From SZAS-79 sp038211455 (lineage in GTDB: Bacteria; Pseudomonadota; Gammaproteobacteria; Burkholderiales; SG8-39): a DNA stretch of 64,000 nt. The first letter of the stretch is position 1; each line of letters begins with the position of its first letter. The DNA lies in assembly GCA_038211455.1 (NCBI GenBank), contig JBBQVP010000002.1, positions 1 through 64,000 on the forward strand. The letters run 5' to 3'. Made by a program: the position numbers and the translations under genes. This document shows positions 43,707 through 52,109 of this stretch, piece by piece. Below the pieces are notes generated by a model. It had not been told where the DNA came from, ran no database searches, and saw only the letters and a list, made by a program, of their open reading frames with translations.

Positions 43707-45509
43707 TCAGGCTAGTTTGCGCTGGATCTCGGCCACCGCCAGGGTTCTCAGGTCGCGCAGGGTCGCGAGGTCTTCATCGGTGAGATCCCGGGGGCGCGTG
43801 TCGATAAGGCATAGCGTTCCTATGCAGCTGCCGCTATCCAAAATCAGCGGAGCGCCTGCATAGAAGCGTATACGCGGCTCGCCGACGACGAGGGGGTTGT
43901 CAGCGAAACGATCGTCGAGCAGCGTGTCGGACACGACGAGTTCTGTTCGCATGCGGACCACATGCGAACAGAAGGCGAGGTCGCGCGAGGTTTCTCTGAC
44001 GTCCAGGCCGCGGCAGGACTTGAACCATTGGCGCTCGCCGTCGACCAGGCTGACCAGCGCGATTGGCACGCGAAAGGCCGCGGAAGCGATCCGGGTGAGC
44101 AAATCGAAGCGCTCCTCGGGTGGCGTGTCGAGAATCGCCAGGGCATGCAACTCCTTCAGACGGCCAATTTCGTCGTCCGGCATTTCCGCGCGTACCCACC
44201 GGCAGGCGGCGCGCAGGCTCCAGGCGCGCAATTTAGTGCGCGCGTAGCTCTGGCTGAAGGGTGCGGACAGCCAGTCTGTGGCAAGGCCCGTCAACGCATT
44301 GCTCGGTTGCTTCCCGGCAGTGACTAGGACGAGCGAAACCTTGACCTTGCTGTCGCCCTCCGCTTCGCGAATCGCGCGGGCCAGTTTCTGCACATCGATG
44401 CGGGGAGGACTGTGCTCGAGCATGACCAGCGCAGGCTTGGCATCGAGGATGCGGCGCGGGACGTTCGCGGGGTCCGGCACGATGACGCAAGGCAGGCCTT
44501 CGCTTTCTGCCGCCTCGGACAACGCGGCCAGCAACCCCGCGTCATGCACGTGCAGCAGGACGGGCCTGACGAACGATGAATTGTCGATCGCCGTATTGGC
44601 GAGGAACTGACTTGCAGAGCGCGCCGGTGCTTTCGCTTGCGTGCCGGTCAATTCTATTTCCAGGCCTTCAGCAGCCCCAAAAACGTCAAGATCCGATGCC
44701 TCCTTCTGGAGGCCGGTTCTTAACTCTTCGACAATCAGTTCGACTGCCGCGTCGTTGCGCAGCGGATCATGATGTGTGAGGGCGACGCGTTTCACCCCCG
44801 CATCGCGGCAGACGCGAACCGCGTACTCAGCCGGGCTGTGTCCCCAGCCGATTTTTGAGGGGTATTCGCGCGCCGTGTACTGCGCATCGTGAATGACGAG
44901 GTCGGCGCCAGTGACGAAATCGGCGTAGTGCCGGTCGACGCCCGTGATCGCGCATGCGCCCGAGGCGAGCGCTGCTGAATGCGGTTCGTGATCGCAGCAA
45001 TACACCATGCACGCCCCGTCCACTTCGAATCGATACCCGAGTGTTAGCGCCGTGTGGTTCAGATAGCGGGTCGTGATCCTGACGTCGCCGATGTTGAATG
45101 TACCTTCGACGAGGTCGTGGTAGCGGATCTTTGCCCCGAACTGATCGAGCGTGACCGGAAAGTAGGTGTGCTCCATTTGCCCGGACAGCACCGCGCGCAA
45201 GCTTTGCGAGAGGCCCTTCGGTCCGTAGACATCCCAGGAGTTTCCCGGGACGTAAAGCGGCGAGAAGAAAGGGATTCCCTGGATGTGGTCCCAATGCGTG
45301 TGGCTGATGAGCAGATGGCCGTCGATCGGGCCTTCGCCTTGCGCCATCAGCTGCTGGCCCAGGGCGTGGCCGCCAGTCCCGCAGTCGATCACGATCAGCT
45401 CGTTGGAGGCGGAGCGGACCTCGATGCAGGAGGTGTTCCCTCCGTAGCGCAACGTGTCAGGTCCGGGCTTGGCGATAGATCCACGGGTACCCCAAAACTT
45501 GACGCGCAT
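43707..45509 (-). CDS. MBL-fold hydrolase fused to a degenerate receiver and a GAF domain
   Basis: A 600-residue protein of three modules. Residues 1-285 are a metallo-beta-lactamase-fold hydrolase with the metal motif SHTHWDH (His70, His72, Asp74, His75), further candidate ligands near NHTAL (152) and in ALTHHDP (246-247). Its WGTRGSIAKPGPDTLRYGGN opening is shared with cyclic-nucleotide-phosphodiesterase-like and RNase Z-like proteins. Residues 315-435 look like a receiver domain in which the phosphate-accepting Asp is replaced by Glu365 (LVMLEHSPP), so it is probably not phosphorylated. Residues 445-600 form a GAF domain with the LDTPPEERFDLLTRIA opening. No membrane segment. The combination suggests ligand-gated hydrolysis of a small molecule, possibly a cyclic nucleotide; this is inference. 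Confidence 0.82.
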   Translation of the reverse strand: MRVKFWGTRGSIAKPGPDTLRYGGNTSCIEVRSASNELIVIDCGTGGHALGQQLMAQGEGPIDGHLLISHTHWDHIQGIPFFSPLYVPGNSWDVYGPKGLSQSLRAVLSGQMEHTYFPVTLDQFGAKIRYHDLVEGTFNIGDVRITTRYLNHTALTLGYRFEVDGACMVYCCDHEPHSAALASGACAITGVDRHYADFVTGADLVIHDAQYTAREYPSKIGWGHSPAEYAVRVCRDAGVKRVALTHHDPLRNDAAVELIVEELRTGLQKEASDLDVFGAAEGLEIELTGTQAKAPARSASQFLANTAIDNSSFVRPVLLHVHDAGLLAALSEAAESEGLPCVIVPDPANVPRRILDAKPALVMLEHSPPRIDVQKLARAIREAEGDSKVKVSLVLVTAGKQPSNALTGLATDWLSAPFSQSYARTKLRAWSLRAACRWVRAEMPDDEIGRLKELHALAILDTPPEERFDLLTRIASAAFRVPIALVSLVDGERQWFKSCRGLDVRETSRDLAFCSHVVRMRTELVVSDTLLDDRFADNPLVVGEPRIRFYAGAPLILDSGSCIGTLCLIDTRPRDLTDEDLATLRDLRTLAVAEIQRKLA

Positions 45510-45615
45510 TGCGTGGATCCCAGATGGGGCTGGTTGGCCCAGGTTGGCAGAGAGTTAAAATTGCCTAGGCAAGTATAGCCTCGGGGCAGCCGGCGGGCGG
45601 GCCTTTGCCGCAGGA

Positions 45616-47703
45616 TTATGCTCCGCGAATCGCACGCTTGCGTTTCCGTGCGGCCGCCGGAGACTCTGCCGTCGCATACGCGGCCAGCCCGGCAGGCCGG
45701 TTGATCGGAACAGCAGTTTTCAGCGTCGTGCCGCCCGCAGGCTGCAGGTGCGGCGGGAAGAACGCGAGCTTCTGTGTCTTGGCCAGTTTCTCCCCACGCC
45801 CGAGATCCAGGTTGCGCTCGTTAGCGCCGCCCGGTTTCACCACAACGCCGTCGACCACCTCAAGGTCGAACCACCAGCGCTTGACCGGGTTGCGCTCGCC
45901 ACCGCCGGTGCTGTCGTCGTATTCGATCAGCGCCCGGCGCGACTCCGGCACCTCGATTGATAGCCACAGCAGCCGGTCGGACTCGACCAGGTCCTCGCGA
46001 TTGTAGGGGCAGGTCTTCATGCAACGCCCGCAGGCCGAGCCCTTGGCGTTGGTGAGCCGGTAGCGGCCGCACTTTTCCACGTCGGGCTTCCAGATCTCAT
46101 ACCCGTTGAACATCACCTTGGGGCCGAACGGGATCGCGTTGCATGGGCATTCGCGTGCGCACTTTTTGCACATGCTGCACACGGCCTGCAGGCCGAAGTC
46201 GATCGGCCGGTCAACTTCCAGCGGCAAGTCGGTAGTGAACACCACCGACTTGGAGCGCGGCCCGATGAACGGGTTGAGGACGAGCTCGCCGATTCGCGAC
46301 AACTCACCCAGGCCCGCCATCAGCATGGCGGGAATGTGCAGCAGCTCGGAGTAGGCGTTGGAATGCACGCGCGACGAATGCCCAAGGCGGCGCAGGTGCG
46401 CTGCCATCACACCGGCGAGCAGCGCACCGCGCATATAGGCGCGCATCGACTGTGCGCCGGACACCCAGTCGTCGCCCGAGGAGCCTTCCATGGTCTCGAA
46501 GCCCTGGTCGATCAGCATCACAACCGCGTAAGGGTGGTAGGCGGCGATGGGATCGCCTTTTTCGTCGTCGTGCGAGTAGTACATCCAGGGCTCCGCGCGG
46601 CAGATGCCGACGAGTTCCGCACCCATGTAGTAACCGAGCGCCTTGATCGCATCGGCGTTGCGCCTGGGGTCGGCCACCGATTTCGCATCTGATCCTTCAA
46701 GTGGCTCGCGCGTGCCCTGCATCGGCACCATGTTGCGGATCAGCGGCGTCATTGCGAACGCGAGTGGATGCTTGACCGCAAACCGGCGACGCTCCGCCGC
46801 AGCCTTGTCGCCGAGGTCGCCCGCCAGGGCGCGCGAGAACATGTCGGCGCGTTTGGGCATGCGCCGGATCTCGTCGCGCAGGATCAGGGTCGTGGGTTCG
46901 TCCACGCGCCGGATCTTTTCCATCGGGTGGCGGCCCAGGTGCAGGGGGCGCTTGTCTTCCTCGGCCTCGGCCCAGCCCGGGCGGGTGCCCATCCGCCCGA
47001 CATAGGCGTCGGCGCTCGGCCAGTCAAGCGAGGCGAGTGGAAGGTCGACCGCCATCTCGTAGCGCGTGGTCACCACGCCGATACGGAATCCGCGGCTGGT
47101 GAGCGGCGCCCTGAGTACTCCGTCGACGGCCTTTGCGACACCCGCGCGCTGCGCAAGGCGCTCGATGGCGATTTGCGCATCGCCCGCCACATGCCCGTGC
47201 GCAGGCCAGCCCAGGCCGCGGATGTAGCCCGCCAGCACGACTGCAAGTTCCGCGCAGCGCAAGTCGGTGCGAGCGGCGTTGGTGCCGAGGATCCAGTCCT
47301 CGCCCGGGTCGCCGGCCCTGGGCTCGCGGCCGAACTCGATCAGGAAGACAAAGGCGTGCGTGTGGTCCGGCGGCGCTGCGATCGTCCAGTCCGAGGCTTG
47401 GACGCGGCACACGCCCGCTAGCGTGGCATCCAGGAAATACGCCGAGGCCTTGAGGTTGCGGGCCCGAGCCAGCGGGTCGTCAGGGACAGGTGCGCGGGAT
47501 GGCGCGGCATCGCCATCGAGGAACTGGGCGCACAGTGCGCGGTATTCGGGCATCGCCGCAGCGATTGCGTCTGCACCCGGCGGAGTGGCATCGGTGGGCA
47601 TGCGCGCATCGACCTCGGTTGCAGCGGCGTCCCGGGCCAGGAGTTCCGTGGGGAGCACGCCCATGTCATACGGACGCTCGCGGTTGGAGAACAGTCTGGA
47701 CAT
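45616..47703 (-). CDS. Reductive-dehalogenase-like 2[4Fe-4S] protein with internally duplicated fold
   Basis: A 695-residue cytoplasmic protein. The ATG at 47703 has GAGG upstream and is preferred over a GTG at 47754. The C-terminal half resembles corrinoid reductive dehalogenases and QueG: MAGLGELSRIG, FIGPRSKSVVFTTDLPLEVD, then a ferredoxin-like pair of clusters, cysteines 509/512/515/519 and 545/558/561/565. There is no Tat signal, unlike respiratory RdhA enzymes. Residues 82-223 repeat the scaffold of 350-495: for example KASAYFLDATLAGVCR against KALGYYMGAELVGICR, and the matching GEDWILG and GDDWVSG. The first copy has no cluster cysteines. It is divergent from a CoA-transferase gene. 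The substrate is unknown. Confidence 0.78.
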   Translation of the reverse strand: MSRLFSNRERPYDMGVLPTELLARDAAATEVDARMPTDATPPGADAIAAAMPEYRALCAQFLDGDAAPSRAPVPDDPLARARNLKASAYFLDATLAGVCRVQASDWTIAAPPDHTHAFVFLIEFGREPRAGDPGEDWILGTNAARTDLRCAELAVVLAGYIRGLGWPAHGHVAGDAQIAIERLAQRAGVAKAVDGVLRAPLTSRGFRIGVVTTRYEMAVDLPLASLDWPSADAYVGRMGTRPGWAEAEEDKRPLHLGRHPMEKIRRVDEPTTLILRDEIRRMPKRADMFSRALAGDLGDKAAAERRRFAVKHPLAFAMTPLIRNMVPMQGTREPLEGSDAKSVADPRRNADAIKALGYYMGAELVGICRAEPWMYYSHDDEKGDPIAAYHPYAVVMLIDQGFETMEGSSGDDWVSGAQSMRAYMRGALLAGVMAAHLRRLGHSSRVHSNAYSELLHIPAMLMAGLGELSRIGELVLNPFIGPRSKSVVFTTDLPLEVDRPIDFGLQAVCSMCKKCARECPCNAIPFGPKVMFNGYEIWKPDVEKCGRYRLTNAKGSACGRCMKTCPYNREDLVESDRLLWLSIEVPESRRALIEYDDSTGGGERNPVKRWWFDLEVVDGVVVKPGGANERNLDLGRGEKLAKTQKLAFFPPHLQPAGGTTLKTAVPINRPAGLAAYATAESPAAARKRKRAIRGA

Positions 47704-47783
47704 GGATCGCGCCTCGGATTGCAGATGCTGGATTCTCACCGCATACGACGCCACAAGGCAATTTCTTGTAACCTCCCGGCACC

Positions 47784-48998
47784 ATGAAAAATTCCCCCGC
47801 GACTCCGCTCCTCGAGGGCCTGACTGTGCTCGATTTCACCCGGGTGCTGGCGGGGCCCTACTGCACGCGCCTGCTCGCCGATCTTGGCGCGCGGGTGATC
47901 AAGGTCGAGCGCCCGGTGCAGGGCGACGACACGCGCGCGTTCTACCTGCAGCTTGAGGAAGGCCGCACCGACCAGAGCAGCTACTTCGTGCGCTTCAACG
48001 CCGGAAAAGAAAGTGTCGCGATCGACTTGGCGCACCCGGCAGCGCGCGAGGTGGTGCTGGACCTCGTGCGGAAGGTCGACGTGCTGGTCGAGAACTTCGT
48101 GCCCGGGATCATGGCGCGGCACGGGTTGGACTATGAGGCTGTGTCGGCGGCAAACCCGGCGATCGTCTACTGCTCGATCTCGGGGTACGGGCAGACCGGG
48201 CCATTGCGCGATCGGCCCGCATTCGCGCACCTGATTAATGCCGCCTCGGGCGCCATGGACCAGGACAGGCAGGGTGACCCAGAGCCACGCGTGTCCTACC
48301 TGCAGTCGGCCGACGCACTGGCCGGCGTGCATGCGTTCGGCCTCGTGCTCGCGGCGGTCAACCGCGTGCAGCGCACGGGGAAGGGCGCGTACCTGGATGT
48401 GTCGATGCTGCAGTCGCTCTGGGGCGCTGAGGACATCGGCATTGCGGCGGCGCTCAACGGCGGCGAATTCACCAAGGGTCCGCGCCCGGGGATGGTCATC
48501 CATGCCATCGGCGGTAAGCAACTCGCCATGCAGTTCATCGGTGGCGGGCCGACCTGGGACCGGCTGGTCGGGATGATGGGTGCCGACAGTCCTGCAGCGG
48601 CGGAAAAGTTCGCCTCGCCGCAGAGCCGGCGTGACCACTGGCCTGAACTGCGCCAGCACATCTGCGACTGGCTGAACCAGTTCGAGAGCGTGGACGATGC
48701 CGTCAGGATCCTGTCCGCTGCGCGGATACCCTGCGCGCCGGTGCGGACGATGGAAGAGGTTATTGCGCATCCACACATGGTGGCACGTGAGGCGTTCAGC
48801 ACCATTCCGCATGCGGCGCGCGGGGAGGTGCGGGTGACTTCGGCGCCGTTTTTTGTTGATGGGGCCGCGGTGCATGCCAAGGGGGCGGCGCCGTACCGGG
48901 CAGGGGAGGATACGCGGGCGGTGCTGTCAGGCCTGCTTGGGTATACGGACGAGCGGGTAAAGGAGCTGCTGCTTTCGGGCGCTATTGCAGTGCCCTGA
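47784..48998 (+). CDS. CaiB/BaiF (class III) CoA-transferase
   Basis: A 404-residue family III CoA-transferase. Motifs: LTVLDFTRVLAGPYCTRLLA, DLGARVIKVERP, FNAGKESVAIDLAHPAAREV, VENFVPGIMARHGLDY, and YLDVSMLQSLWG, which contains the catalytic aspartate expected in this family. It is divergent from the reductive-dehalogenase-like gene, with only about 80 bases between the two starts, so they may be regulated together and act in one pathway; this is a positional inference. The carboxylic acid substrate is unknown. Confidence 0.92.
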   Translation: MKNSPATPLLEGLTVLDFTRVLAGPYCTRLLADLGARVIKVERPVQGDDTRAFYLQLEEGRTDQSSYFVRFNAGKESVAIDLAHPAAREVVLDLVRKVDVLVENFVPGIMARHGLDYEAVSAANPAIVYCSISGYGQTGPLRDRPAFAHLINAASGAMDQDRQGDPEPRVSYLQSADALAGVHAFGLVLAAVNRVQRTGKGAYLDVSMLQSLWGAEDIGIAAALNGGEFTKGPRPGMVIHAIGGKQLAMQFIGGGPTWDRLVGMMGADSPAAAEKFASPQSRRDHWPELRQHICDWLNQFESVDDAVRILSAARIPCAPVRTMEEVIAHPHMVAREAFSTIPHAARGEVRVTSAPFFVDGAAVHAKGAAPYRAGEDTRAVLSGLLGYTDERVKELLLSGAIAVP

Positions 48999-49076
48999 AA
49001 CCCGGTAAATTAGAAGCGGGATTGAAATCCCGAGCTGGTAGGTCAGTTGAACGCATGCGATCGAAAGGGAGGGATC

Positions 49077-50270
49077 GTGTTCTTCTTCATCTGGGGCATT
49101 AAAGTTACCGAAAAGAAGCTTGGCTATGTCGCCGAGTACTGCACGACCTGCCGGGAGGTGCGGACCGTCAAGATCATCCGCGTAGGGCGAACCGTGCATC
49201 TTTACTATATCCCGCTCGGGTACGGGAAGCTGCTCGGATATGACGGCGTGTGCCGAAAGTGCGAACTGCGCTTCGGCGTGCAGGTCACCGATTACCTCGG
49301 GTTCGAGTCGGACAAGAATGCCGATCTCGCGAAGATTGCCGAGAAAACCAACCCGAAGCTGCTGGCGGGAAACGAGGCGGCAATGGCTGCCTCGAAGCGC
49401 ACGTCGGACATACGTGACCCATTCCTTCGATACGAGCGAAACCTGCTGCAGCGCTCGCTCAGCGGGGGACTCGATCGCTGGTCGGGACTTGCCTACCTGT
49501 TGACCTTCGCCGTGCCGATCGGACTCCTCTACGCCGCCAGCGCCTTGGATCTTTGGGAGCGTGCGGGCGACTGGATCGGCTGGAGCGCATTCGTGCTGTT
49601 CGTTGCCGGTCTGATCGGGGCGGGTTGGTTGGCGCGAACCGTTCCTGCGCGCCATTTCCGCCGTGATCTCGAGGCGCAGCTGATCGACGAAGTGCGGAAA
49701 TTGTCTCCCACGCGCAGGGAACTGGAGGACTGCCTCGCCGGACTGCGGAAATTCGACTATGCAATCGCCAGGCTTGTCTCGCTGGAGAAGCTGCTTGGGA
49801 ACGAGGCGGTAAAGGCGCCGACTTCGTTCCTTGCGCCACGGCCCGCGCAGGCTGCGCCGCCGGTGCCGCCGCCGCCGCGCTCGCTGGAAGAGGACGCCAC
49901 GTTTATAAGAATGCCTGAGGTCACGCCGGCGCAGAGCCAGACGCTATTGATCACGCACGGAGGGAAGGAGTACCACTTCTCGCCGGGGGTCGCCGACATC
50001 GTGATCGGCCGGGCGCGCGAAAATGCCATTGTTTTGAACTCAAAGTTCGTATCCCGCGCACATGTACAGATTGCGTGGTCCCTGGGATCTGCGCCGCGGC
50101 TGAAGAATCTGAGCCCGGCGGGTACTGCCATCCTCCTCGAAGGTGCCTCCCGACCCGTGGAGTGCAAAGGAGAAGTTCCGCTAAAAGGTCGCGGCCAAAT
50201 CGGCCTCGCCAAGGACTTCTCGGCGGCCGAAGCGGAAGGCGATGTGCTTTATTTTCAGGTGGTGGCGTAG
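49077..50270 (+). CDS. Membrane protein with N-terminal zinc-ribbon-like motif and C-terminal FHA domain
   Basis: A 397-residue protein. GTG at 49077 is chosen because it has a strong AAGGGAGGG ribosome-binding site 3 bases upstream; an in-frame TTG at 49047 has none. The N-terminus carries two cysteine pairs, CTTC and CRKC, about 40 residues apart, likely a zinc ribbon. Two hydrophobic segments lie around residues 145-165 and 180-195. After a Pro-rich linker (PPVPPPPR) the last 100 residues form an FHA domain: IVIGRARENAIVLNSKFVSR, then HVQIAW and SPAGTAILLEG. FHA domains bind phosphothreonine, so a Ser/Thr kinase such as the one at 60868 could be a partner; that is inference. Confidence 0.8.
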   Translation: MFFFIWGIKVTEKKLGYVAEYCTTCREVRTVKIIRVGRTVHLYYIPLGYGKLLGYDGVCRKCELRFGVQVTDYLGFESDKNADLAKIAEKTNPKLLAGNEAAMAASKRTSDIRDPFLRYERNLLQRSLSGGLDRWSGLAYLLTFAVPIGLLYAASALDLWERAGDWIGWSAFVLFVAGLIGAGWLARTVPARHFRRDLEAQLIDEVRKLSPTRRELEDCLAGLRKFDYAIARLVSLEKLLGNEAVKAPTSFLAPRPAQAAPPVPPPPRSLEEDATFIRMPEVTPAQSQTLLITHGGKEYHFSPGVADIVIGRARENAIVLNSKFVSRAHVQIAWSLGSAPRLKNLSPAGTAILLEGASRPVECKGEVPLKGRGQIGLAKDFSAAEAEGDVLYFQVVA

Positions 50271-50287
50271 TCTGGGTAAAGGCGAGC

Positions 50288-50319
50288 CCCATTGGGAAAT
50301 GCATTTCCCGGTTAATGGG
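50288..50319. repeat. Compound inverted repeat after the FHA gene
   Basis: The 16-base perfect palindrome GGGAAATGCATTTCCC (50294-50309) is nested within an outer inverted repeat CCCATT (50288-50293) and AATGGG (50314-50319), with a 4-base bulge GGTT. It begins 18 bases after the FHA gene stop and marks the left edge of the AT-richer segment. There is no T-run, so a classical terminator is not indicated. Confidence 0.75.
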
Positions 50320-50531
50320 CGGGGAGTCGATCCGGTAACGCTACGGGTAGCGGCTTCATACATATTTGGCGTAAGGGTTAGAACTTACGTACTAGACCAA
50401 TGCGTCCAAGCGCGGAATTTTTCTGCATTCGAAGTAGGTCGCTTATCAAGAGTGCCAAAAAGCGAGACGTCGGCAGTAGAATTTCCTGATGAATGATGTG
50501 ATCCATACATATCGGCCGAGTCGCTAGGATC

Positions 50532-51236
50532 ATGAAGCTCAGCATCAGCATCTTCGGTTTGATCATCATTGCAGTCATCTATATCGCTGCCTGGGGAATG
50601 CTGTTGGCGATATGGCGCAAAGTGCGCGATCGAAGGTGGGGAAGGGTTGTGGTGTTTGTCGCGGCGATTGCGGTATTGATTGCGCCGTGGGCGGACGAGG
50701 TATGGATCGCGTGGAATTTTCATGAGTTTTGCAAGGGTTCCGGGGTGCATGTATCGCGCAAGGTGGTCGTAGATGGGTACTTTGACGGAACGTTTCATGG
50801 GATGTCGCGCCCCGGTTCTGCAGAGAGTCCGCAATCCATTGAGGCGCTGGACAAGATGGGATTTGGATACGTGGAACTCCGTACCATAGACGGACAAGTT
50901 GTGCGAATTGAGAAATCCGAGGGACTCTGGCGCAGCAAGATTGTTGCGAGTCCAACCGCGAGATATCACTACAAGCGAATTGTTAATTTTCGAGATGAAA
51001 GAGGAATTCACCACGAAGCGCCGGTTTCTCTGAAGATTGAGGTGACCGGTGAAGAGATTGTCGATACGAAAACTGGGGAAAAACTTGGCGAAAGGGTGAT
51101 TTATAAACGAAGACCAGGATGGGTCGACGGACTGTGGATAGGATATTTTGGGAGTGGACTAACTTTGTGCCCGGATCCGGGACGCGGACCGAAGATGCCA
51201 AGCCTTCGGGAATCTGTTCTTTTGCCAATTCTATAG
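50532..51236 (+). CDS. Hypothetical two-TM membrane protein A, candidate immunity/accessory protein
   Basis: Not assigned to a known family. 234 residues with two hydrophobic helices at about 5-28 and 38-56 (IFGLIIIAVIYIAAWGMLLA; VVVFVAAIAVLIAPW), then a mostly hydrophilic domain. It is a distant paralogue of the protein at 51431-52096: shared features are RRWGRVVVFV/RWGKLSVLVI, a conserved cysteine in EFCKGSG/QLCASEG, the DGYFDGTF/SGFYEPFG segment and a C-terminal GW-(x)n-C pattern. Base composition is clearly lower in GC than flanking genes. A TAGGA tract just upstream is a weak ribosome-binding site. Position ahead of the RTX lipase suggests a toxin partner (immunity) or secretion accessory. 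Confidence 0.6.
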   Translation: MKLSISIFGLIIIAVIYIAAWGMLLAIWRKVRDRRWGRVVVFVAAIAVLIAPWADEVWIAWNFHEFCKGSGVHVSRKVVVDGYFDGTFHGMSRPGSAESPQSIEALDKMGFGYVELRTIDGQVVRIEKSEGLWRSKIVASPTARYHYKRIVNFRDERGIHHEAPVSLKIEVTGEEIVDTKTGEKLGERVIYKRRPGWVDGLWIGYFGSGLTLCPDPGRGPKMPSLRESVLLPIL

Positions 51237-51251
51237 CCGAGGTGGGCGATC

Positions 51252-51365
51252 GTGCTCAATGTGGTTGAAGACAAGAGCTATTCGAAATTGATGTTGGCAG
51301 CGTGCATCAATCTGGAGGGTGCCAACATAGCTAGCCGACATGCGAGAGCGCAGATATCACGATGA
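51252..51365 (+). pseudogene. 37-codon ORF resembling the orphaned 5' end of the RTX lipase gene
   Basis: A GTG start with GAGGTGGG upstream lies 15 bases after gene A. Its product has the segment SYSKLMLAACINLEG, which lines up without gaps with NYAWMSQASYLNLAG at the start of the RTX lipase (Tyr, Ala, Asn, Leu and Gly identical). The DNA around the start is also alike in both places: a TAG stop, a purine-rich stretch, then GATCGTG. It is therefore probably the remnant of an earlier toxin gene that followed gene A. The match is short, and a stand-alone small protein is not excluded. Confidence 0.4.
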
Positions 51366-51430
51366 GCGTGCCGGACTGGTGGGCGGTTTGACTATTTATC
51401 CCCTACCTTCAAATCATCTGATCGCTCTAG

Positions 51431-52096
51431 ATGATACTGCCTAACTATGAAGGGGCTACGACTCATATGGGCTTAATGCTGGTGAGTACCGTATTTCTTC
51501 TCTATCTGTTCGGCGGATACATTTTGATTCGACGAATCGGACCACGATGGGGAAAGTTGTCAGTCCTCGTGATCATGATCTTGATTCCAACCGCAGATGC
51601 AGTCTATGGTCGACTTGAGTTAAAGCAGTTGTGCGCGAGTGAGGGGGGGCTAAAGGTATTCAAAGTCGAGAAAAACGTGAGTGGATTTTATGAGCCATTT
51701 GGCCCGAATGAAGAGCGAATAAAACGGTTTGGTTTTGAGTATTCAGAAGGTCCTTCGAGAGCGAACAGAGGCATGGTGGACCGATTTAACTTAGGTCCAC
51801 TTGGTTCATTGATTACTGAGAAAGGGGTATCAAGGAAGAGTGACTATCAGTTGCGGTTATTAGACGGAGATCTGTCCGATGTCTACAGAAAAAGCGGGTT
51901 TGTAATGGAGTCTATAGATGGGCGAGAGACTCTTGGTCGAGTGATATACATAACGTTCGCCGGAGGGTGGATGGAGCGGGCGATAAGTGGTCTTTACGCT
52001 AGCCGTGGCAATGCCGGGACGTGCAATCTGCGGACTAGCGACCTAGAAAGCGACGCGCTAGTTTCAGCGACCCTGAAGCCGCCAAAAGTTCACTAG
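51431..52096 (+). CDS. Hypothetical two-TM membrane protein B, candidate immunity/accessory protein
   Basis: Not assigned to a known family. Up to 221 residues; two hydrophobic helices near residues 14-34 and 44-58 (LMLVSTVFLLYLFGGYILI; LSVLVIMILIPTADAV), then a hydrophilic domain that would be periplasmic or cytoplasmic. It is a diverged paralogue of the protein at 50532-51236. The ATG at 51431 has no clear ribosome-binding site; ATG 51467, preceded by AAGGGG, is an alternative start that still keeps both helices. Its stop is 13 bases before the RTX lipase start, so the two are surely co-transcribed. Composition is low in GC. Confidence 0.6.
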   Translation: MILPNYEGATTHMGLMLVSTVFLLYLFGGYILIRRIGPRWGKLSVLVIMILIPTADAVYGRLELKQLCASEGGLKVFKVEKNVSGFYEPFGPNEERIKRFGFEYSEGPSRANRGMVDRFNLGPLGSLITEKGVSRKSDYQLRLLDGDLSDVYRKSGFVMESIDGRETLGRVIYITFAGGWMERAISGLYASRGNAGTCNLRTSDLESDALVSATLKPPKVH

Positions 52097-52109
52097 AGGA
52101 GTCTGGATC

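Noticed and set aside
50385..51014. Minus-strand ORF of 209 codons over the AT-rich segment
   Set aside because: It overlaps membrane gene A on the other strand and shows no signal, domain or ribosome-binding site; gene A is supported by its paralogue.
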